DNA of 64,000 bases from Leptobrachium leishanense (Eukaryota > Chordata > Amphibia > Anura > Megophryidae), in contig CM019063.1 of NCBI GenBank assembly GCA_009667805.1, positions 189,406,661 through 189,470,660 of the forward strand. The letters run 5' to 3'. The notes beneath the pieces were generated by a model. It was not told the origin of the DNA. It searched no databases and saw nothing but the letters and a program-made list of their open reading frames with translations. Below, in pieces: positions 57,106-64,000 of the stretch (the stretch's first letter is position 1; every line of letters begins with the position of its first letter). Made by a program: the position numbers and the translations under genes.

Positions 57106-57970
57106 TTTTTGTCACTTGTCTCCTATCTGACCATGTTGCTGTGAATATTTCCTATATTTTCCCAGGTGATCTTCATACTGATGTGATCCTTTTCAAGGTA
57201 TCCGAAACATATTTTTAATGAACAACCCTCTATGGGTTATCGATTCACCAGGTAATATCTGAACAGACCTTTCAAAATCTTTCTCTTAGGAGAACTTCCA
57301 GGACAGACACTTCACCAGTTGTAAAACAAAAAAAACATGCTTGTATTCAGGGTCACAGTTATTCAGGTTCCTAACCGTTCAAGTCTGCTTAGAAGAACAA
57401 TGGAGGTCCTGTTCGATGAGGAGGGACTGAGGGTGTTTTAGCAAACATACAAGGTTATTATAATCACACCTACACACAACATACCCTGCCAAACTCAATT
57501 ATTTTAATAGCATTTAATAGTCCCTTCCTTCATATGCACATTCTGTTAAGAATCGCTGGAACTGTACTTAAGCCACATAAAAGTTGCTTGGCGCAATAAG
57601 GCAAATGAATGAATAAGTTGGGTAATATGCAGCGAAGAGATTTATAAAAGTTTCAGTGAAATGTTTCGATTGATGCAATGTTGGTCTAAGCTCTGATGGA
57701 CTTTTTTTATTTAGGAAAATATGGAATTACGCCAAGTTCCATTATCAGCAATTTCCCATTAGGCTCTGACTACTGATCAAGTGGCTGAGCATAATGGAAG
57801 ACAATTTTCAAACCATATGGTGGGCTACAGTTGAGCACCCCTAGCTTAGAATTACTACAACAATAGGGCAATGCTGTAACAGACTGAAGCTAATATATAC
57901 TGTAGCTGTGGGTCTCTTGTCGTTCTGCCTTATTACAGAGAGATAGAACATGCTTGTGTGGAATGGCACA
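57106..57970. other. No recognisable feature
   Basis: No coding sequence recognised. Confidence 0.4.
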
Positions 57971-57974
57971 GGTA

Positions 57975-58041
57975 GCAGTGGCGGAACTGCCAGGGTCACA
58001 GTGGTCTCACTTGCGACCGGGCCCCGGCATTCCGCCACTGG
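57975..58041. repeat. Short foldback with CAGTGGCGGA ends
   Basis: CAGTGGCGGAACTGCC opposite GGCATTCCGCCACTG, with another CAGTGGCGG just downstream at 58055. Probably the end of a short hAT-type MITE; no target duplication found. Confidence 0.5.
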
Positions 58042-58294
58042 AGGTGAGGCCTACGCAGTGGCGGCTCTTGAATTAGGCATCTGCATGATGCACACGCAGG
58101 CCACACAATAAATTGTTTTGTGCTGCCTGCACTGCGTATTCCAGCGGTAGCTAGGTTATTTTTAGGCCCAACCAGCTTGGGCCCTCTCTGATGATATCAG
58201 AGAGCACCAGATGTCTGTGGCCCATGCCTGCCCCTGTATCTGGCCACACCCTGCCTGTCCCTTACCACGAGGATCCCTCTCTCTGCCGCCACTT

Positions 58295-58435
58295 TGGTCT
58301 GATATCTGGGTATACATGTATCTGGGGTCTGATATCTTGGTATACATGTATCGGGAGTCTGATATCTAGAGTCTGATGTCTGTTTATACATGTATCTGGA
58401 GACTGGATCTGATGTCTGGGTATACATGTATCTGG
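58295..58435. repeat. Short tandem repeat, about 32-bp unit
   Basis: Repeats of GTCTGATATCTGGGTATACA and TGTATCTGGG, about four degenerate units. Similar TCTGGTCTGAGGTCTG words occur at 18065-18185 and 22380-22680. Confidence 0.75.
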
Positions 58436-59735
58436 GGCCCGTGCGGATGTTGGGCCTTGAAGATGCGGGGTATACTGGTACGCCCCGCTGAGTTCAATGG
58501 CCTGCCTCGGCCTCTCCCCACAGCCGGCGGGCACTGTTGGCTGCTGCGAGACGGCTTGAACGCAGGCTGTCCCCTTCAGTCAATAACGCCTTGTCATCTG
58601 TTGTGGACCCTTTTCTTGAAGCTTCTCTGCCGCTTTTGTGGAAATTTAAGTAATTTTGTGTGTGTATGTACAGTCTTTAAATTTTCTAGATCTATTAATC
58701 TAATTTCAGTTGTCATATTCTTGATGGCATACAGATCTTTTGCTATAAAATTGTCTAATGAATGTATAAATTGCCTTCATTGATGGATTTTTATTTATAT
58801 TTTGCAGACCATCAGTGCGACCTGCCTAGTGACCAAGTCCTATCCTGGAACTACCACTGTAAACAATTAAAGTAAGTTGAAATAATTAATATAAATGGCG
58901 TACTATTATTTTATATTGCAGAAAAATATTAAATAAAAATATGGATTTTTTTGGGGGGGCCTTCATGTATTCTTGAACAGGGGCCATGAGGTTTCTAGTT
59001 ATGCCTCTGACATGTAGCTTGGTGTTGGTACATTGATGCATACTTGACTTCTGATAAGACGGATCCCTGTCTAAGTGGTCCACTTCAGACTGGATGTAAT
59101 TCAGTGAGGAAGCAGCAACTAACCCAGCATCACAACAGGGAGATGGAGGTGATGTACCCTCAATCTGGTAATATAAGTACATAGTTGCCTGAATACGTAG
59201 ATACATAGGGGACTGCATTGATCCGGTGCGAGAGGCATGGGAGTTGTGACATCTATTTGATATTTGTGTTCTTATTTTTCAGTGAAAGGGGCAGTCATCC
59301 TCTTTACTGTGGGACTAGAGGAGTGAAAGGAATTTTTTTGGTATTTTGTTGTGTACTAAGTGATACAAAATCATCAAACACCAAGTATAGGCAGTCATTA
59401 TTTTTTTTCATTACAAGCTGCAAGTGAGAAAAACGAGCAACCATGGATTTGCTTATTATTCTCCAGCTGCCTCTGCATTTAGCGTTTCCTGCACAAAGTA
59501 AAAAGCTTTAGTTTATATGAGGCTGCTGCTATATATAAATGTAATATGATTGAGTGGGGGGGGGGGGGTTTCTTATAGGTTCAATGTTTCCTATGTATTG
59601 ATCACTAACATGTCAAAGACTCAGGCTCATTAAACCCAAAGTCCAAACTACAGTATATACACAGCAAAATGATTTGTGGAGTGTTCTGTTAAACCTGGGA
59701 GAGTGTTATGAAGATGATGTACTAAGAGACATAAA
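58436..59735. other. No recognisable feature
   Basis: No coding sequence recognised; a short G-run at about 59560. Confidence 0.4.
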
Positions 59736-59865
59736 GGGCCGTATTACAAACTTGGTGCTAACTTAACCAGAGCTGTTGTAAACTTCCCAGAGCCATTATA
59801 GCCTATGGAGGGTTTAAGTTTACAACAGCTCTGGTTCAGTTAGCACCAACATTGTAATACTGCCC
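59736..59865. mobile_element. 130-bp single-hairpin MITE
   Basis: GGGCCGTATTACAAACTTGG, TGCTAACTTAACCAGAGCTG opposite CAGCTCTGGTTCAGTTAGCA and CCAACATTGTAATACTGCCC. The ends resemble those of family B (GGGC-TATTACA). Arms about 52 bp, loop about 25 bp. Confidence 0.82.
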
Positions 59866-60896
59866 AAAAGTGCAAGGGTTTCCCTATTTGTCCATCTGGA
59901 GAAGCCATGAAGATTAGACATATCTTGATGCATGTATTTACATTTCTTGATTTTGGTAGCTTCTGGGTCATTTGCAATAGAGTTTAAATTTCAGGTCTTC
60001 CTTATTACCCGTCGATGTAATGGCAGCTTTTACACACGCAAACAGTTTCCTTTAAGTAGCAAACTAAAGATTAAACAACACGAAAACTCGAATAAGATAA
60101 TTGAAGTTGTTTATTAGACTGGTCAGAAAGTCAAGTAATTATCTTGCCACACATTATTTAATTGAACACGTACAGTCAGAAAAAGGAGATATAATACAAA
60201 CAAGAACTCTATATTATTTAATTTTGTAAGAGAAAGACTGGTAAAAAAAGAAATCCAAGAACTGGACCATGTAATTTACAGGGTATGGAATAGAAAATAT
60301 TGTGTCTGGTGTCTGAAAAGTCTCCCCTCCTCCATTTAAGGGGTTTATTAACCAGATCAGAACCTGGGTCATCTGCCACTTGATATGGAGGTATTGAGGA
60401 TCCGGTTTGATTGAGGACCCCATACGGGATGATGAGCGCTGGATTCATTGGGTACACATGAGTGGCCATTACACCCACTCTTCTATATTATAGTTTCGGA
60501 TATCACCCTAAATTAACCCCATAGTGACCAGGTGATTTTACTATTGTCTGTCCGAAAGTACCCATTTCTGTTTTTACATTTTTGCGCTGTTAGGCCTCTA
60601 TTATGATCTTCGCGTTACCACGCGGGCGCAAGGGAGGAAAAACTGCGCCCGCAGGTTTCCCCTTGCGCCTGCGTTTTAACGCCAGATCACAATGCAGGTG
60701 CAAAAAATGCTGCCTGCATTGTTTGCGGGCGGTAAAAGCCAGGATGCTTGCGACAGCGCTGAGCGCATCCACTTACTCGTTTATGGAACCCACACATATT
60801 ATATACCGTTTTTCTCGCCATTAAATAGACTTTCTAAAGATACCATTATTTTCATCATATCATATAATTTGCTATAAAAGAGTTTAGAAATACCCA
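59866..60896. other. No gene; a family B-like fragment
   Basis: Mostly unassigned. At about 60588-60780 GGCCTCTATTATGATCTTCG, followed by GCGCCCGC-rich palindromic words, looks like a diverged family B MITE without a clear right end. Confidence 0.4.
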
Positions 60897-62053
60897 GGGC
60901 ACTATTACACTCTTCGCGCACAATTTTGCGCGTGCGCAAAAACGCATTAACGCGAGGGGCAAAACCCTTCGTGCAGAATGTCGTATTACAATGTCTGCGC
61001 AAAAAATGCGCGTTAACGTCTACCGCTGGTGAACCTGCGCGAACCCTTTGCGAGCGTAATGTAAGTTCTGCGTCCTATACGTAACATTGTGAGCGCAAAT
61101 GCGTTTGTGTGCTGGTACGCGGATGGTATTATAATCTATACGCAAATTTTATCGGACAACGTTTGCGCGCATAATTTTAACGTCTTTGAAAACCTGGTGG
61201 TAACGGCAAATCTGAACGTTCTGGCCGAAACCAAATACACCAAAAATACAGCAAAGTATAGTTATACATTCTACACATACCCAAACAATAAAATTGAGAC
61301 CTTGTGCGTGTTTTTATTATTGCTGCAGCAAATATACTCAGATTGATTTTGACAGGTGCAAAAACTGAACGGGAGACAATTGTGGTTCTTACTTCAGATT
61401 GGCTGAATCGCGTGAAAAAACAGTCCGCCCACCGATTTCTGCGCGCAGCGTTAATGTGCACGCATTTTTGCGAGTCTTTTTTACGCGCGTTATTTTTTGA
61501 CGGATGAAAAAATGCACTTGAATTGTAATACCAGCGTTAATTTCCGTGCGTCAACGTTTAATGCTGCGTGCAAAAAAAATAGAGCTGAGCGTGCGCTTTT
61601 GCGCGAATCTGTAAGGCTGGGGTCAGACCAGCGCACTTTTAACGTGCGTTCTGGCGCACATAATTACGGCCGCACTAGCAGCAGATGACGGGTAATGACG
61701 GCCAATATACGATGTACGGCCGCACAAAAGTCCGGCCGTGCAACGCAAGTGGAATTTGAACGCATTTTTTTGAGAATACTGAACCGCTAGTACTGACGTA
61801 CTGAGTGCGCAGCTGCGGCATAGCGGCATGTTTGCGTGATTAGGAGATGTCAGACACTGCTAATGTCCAGCCTACATAACGTCCAGACGCAAAAAGAGTT
61901 TTATTGACGATCCGTACAAAATCACGCCCGAAAATGCGCGTCGTCTGACCGTTTTTGCGCATTCCGTGAAAAAATACGTCAATGCGTTCAGACGCACTTT
62001 TTCACGTTCGCGGGGAAAAATGCTTTCGTCTGACCCTAGCCTTAATAGAGCCC
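60897..62053. mobile_element. Family B MITE, copy B3, interrupted by family C
   Basis: Starts GGGCACTATTACACTCTTCG and ends TAATAGAGCCC after a family C insertion. Collinear with B1 (3600-4155). Rich in GCGC palindromes. Frames inside are spurious. Confidence 0.82.
61615..62042. mobile_element. Family C MITE, copy C4, nested in family B
   Basis: GGCTGGGGTCAGACCAGCGC to TTTCGTCTGACCCTAGCCT, flanked by TAA (61612-61614 and 62043-62045). The flanking B3 sequence reads CTGTAATAGAGCCC when the insert is ignored, so a 3-bp TAA duplication fits. Confidence 0.85.
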
Positions 62054-62081
62054 CCAATGTTTACATGATTTTGCTTTTTAA

Positions 62082-62808
62082 CCTCTTCACTGCTGAACCA
62101 TTTCACCCCTGTGTGCTGAGCTTATTTTGACTGTTTTATGATCAATAGGATTTGAAGTCCTATTTTATTATTACACAAATTAAAAAAATAAAACACTTTT
62201 TTTATTTTTATTTTTGTACACCAAGCTATGCTCTGCCACTTCCAAAGACACCAAACATGACCCTGTAGCTGCCACTGTTCGCGAGATACGGGGGTCCAAA
62301 GGACCCCCCTATCTCCACTTGGCAGCTAGAGGGTTAACTGCCCAACTGACATCATCACGCACATGGCAATGACGGTGGGTGGCCCAGAGGCTTGGCAGAC
62401 ATTCAAGATGTCAGCTACCTCCGGGAGAGGACTGAGATCTGGCGCCGATTGGTGCTGAATCATGATCCGGCACCTAATGGGTTAAAGAGAGGCACCACTG
62501 GAAAGGGCAGACTCTCTCTTTTTTTTTACTTTTAGCCATTCGGGAGGGAGATGGGTCCAAATGACCACCCCTTTCAGGCTCTCCCCGGCAGTGCCCGGGG
62601 GCACCTGAATCTGATGTCAGTGCGATGGCTGGGGCCCATAAAACAATTGGTCTGACTTCAAGGAAGTCAGACTAACGTGGGACCCCAGCCAGAGAAGTGA
62701 GTATAGGGAGGGAGGGTGTTAGAGGACCATGACGTACATGGTATGTCCTTGGTCCTTAACAGAATTTTTTCCCAGGACGTACCGTGTAGGTCATTGGTTC
62801 TCAAGGGG
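62082..62808 (+). mobile_element. TTAA-flanked hairpin-array element, copy 5 (shorter, diverged)
   Basis: TTAA at 62078-62081 and 62809-62812. Ends CCTCTTCACTGCTGAACC and TTCTCAAGGGG. Recognisable hairpins: GAGATACGGGGGTCC / GGACCCCCCTATCTC (62281-62316), TTGGCAGACATTC / GATGTCAGCTACC, and a new one CTGACTTC / GAAGTCAG near 62655. Shorter than the others, with several hairpins lost or decayed: an older member or subfamily. Confidence 0.8.
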
Positions 62809-62812
62809 TTAA

Positions 62813-63747
62813 CTGATGATCATATCCAGTGCTAAATACAAATGTATTCCGCTGTCAATGCGTTTCAGTGGTTCTTTAATACGAGGAAAATGCTTAACCT
62901 ACAAAGATCAACCCCAGTCATACATAAAACTGTTTCCTAGACTTCTTATGAAAGGAATGAGTGACAGAGTTGAATAAAGACATTTTTATAAACATTATCT
63001 CAATATACTTCATCTATTCCAACTGCCTACCGAAAATGAGTAAGAAATACTCTTTTCTGTGTATTTTACCTCCTCTTTTGGTGCTATTAGACCCTGGAGG
63101 CTATATAAGAACTAAATAAATGTTTTGGTCAGCTAGACTTTCTTACTGAAGAGTATATTACTCCTTAGCAGATTTTTTATGCATGAAACAGTACTATTTA
63201 CTGGTGTGACCTGCGTACCTCAAAAGCGAGAAGAGAAACTAAATTGAATGTTTCATAGCTCTTAATTACTTTGATTGCCATGTTTAAAGCACTTTTTGTT
63301 AGGGCCCATGAATGTCATAAACAACAGGGCAGAGATATATGTAGGAGTGGCAGACATACGTCAGGGGGTATTGTACAGACGAACCTATTTATGGTCGACA
63401 TTTCACATGTATTACGGTCATAGATACCTCATTCGTTGATAAGCCATGAGGAATGGTAACGCTGGTTAAGACATGATTGTGTTGACTGAAGTATCTAAAC
63501 TTCAATGTCATTCTGACTCCACCATGCTAACAGCATTTAATGAAAATTAAACAAATTTGAAGACAAGTAGTGTAACACAAGGATAAGCACCATGCCTTCT
63601 TCTCTTTATAAGTAAGTTGGTAGTGACCTGCCTATGGGTACCTCGAGCGTGGGCCTGGTGTACCTAATGTGATAAGTGTCCATATTTTCTATGCAACGAG
63701 GTGATGCCACTACCAGGATTCAGACATTCAGTACATGTAAGTTACAG
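62813..63747. other. No recognisable feature
   Basis: No coding sequence recognised. Confidence 0.4.
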
Positions 63748-64000
63748 TTATAAATATTTTAAAGCGCCTACAAGTTCTGTAGCGCAGACCAATGGGTGAG
63801 ACATAACAAGAAATATACATACAAGTTAGACACATAGAAGAGTAGGATAGATGACCTTCACTTGGGTGAGGGTAAATAGCCGAGTTTGACAAGTAGTGTG
63901 GTGCATGGGGGGCTGTCTGGGAAGATGGAGCAAGAAATGCACACTGGGAGATTATTGAGTGAGTCGATAGGCTTCTCTAAAATAATGTGTTTTTAGAGAC
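63748..64000 (-). mobile_element. L2-type LINE 3' end, runs off the window
   Basis: On the minus strand the sequence ends GCGCTACAGAACTTGTAGGC and GCTTTAAAATATTTATAA, a variant of the L2 tail at 4281-4350. Upstream the region AGAAGCCTATCGACTCACTC corresponds to the segment near 4500-4520, at the end of the L2 reading frame. A diverged L2 subfamily; the rest lies beyond 64000. Confidence 0.6.

Overview
This is a window of vertebrate nuclear DNA, most likely from a frog with a large, transposon-rich genome. The evidence is the repeat content: several Tc1-like transposons with frog/fish-type transposases, L2 LINE tails ending in TTTATAAATAAA plus an ATT-type microsatellite, a CR1-like LINE 3' end, TAGGGATG-type hAT elements and many foldback MITEs. 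I see no host gene exon with recognisable protein homology, and no prokaryotic features. The species cannot be fixed from sequence alone.

Layout. 1-7.1 kb: a foldback MITE (called family A here, ends CAGGGTTATTC/GAATAACCCTG) carrying a TTAA-flanked hairpin-array element and an L2 scrap, then a family B MITE and a 5'-truncated L2 reverse transcriptase. 7.1-15 kb: another family A MITE abutting a dead Tc1 element, a tRNA-type SINE, and a nested locus at 12.2-14.05 kb with a well-formed hammerhead ribozyme motif next to a second hairpin-array element. 16-23.2 kb: a 27-bp minisatellite, then a 5.5-kb hAT element with a perfect 8-bp target duplication that holds a second hAT, a Tc1 element and a third hairpin-array element. 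23-38 kb: mostly unassigned sequence with a deleted Tc1 copy, degenerate telomere-like repeats, hairpin-array copy 4, MITEs of families B and C and an hAT element with a perfect 8-bp duplication. 38.6-42.4 kb: a nearly full-length L2/CR1-group LINE on the minus strand with endonuclease, reverse transcriptase and a 2A-like peptide. 43-46.2 kb: a family A MITE invaded by a TTCGG-rich element containing 1.5 kb of an 18-bp minisatellite. 46.8-64 kb: a second copy of the hAT composite, more MITEs, a nearly intact Tc1 element with one frameshift, an old Tc1 relic, hairpin-array copy 5 and an L2 tail at the right edge.

The sequence works as a record of transposition rather than as a set of cooperating genes. 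Target duplications and interruptions give an order of events: family A MITEs and the outer hAT are old hosts; Tc1 and L2 copies landed in them; hairpin-array elements landed later at TTAA sites, one of them inside the Tc1 stop codon.

The two observations most worth following are (1) the TTAA-flanked element family, whose GC-rich half is a chain of about a dozen different consecutive hairpins with compensatory substitutions between copies, and (2) the hammerhead ribozyme at 12516-12604, with complete core, GUC cleavage site and minimal helix III, in a 216-bp unit with inverted ends.
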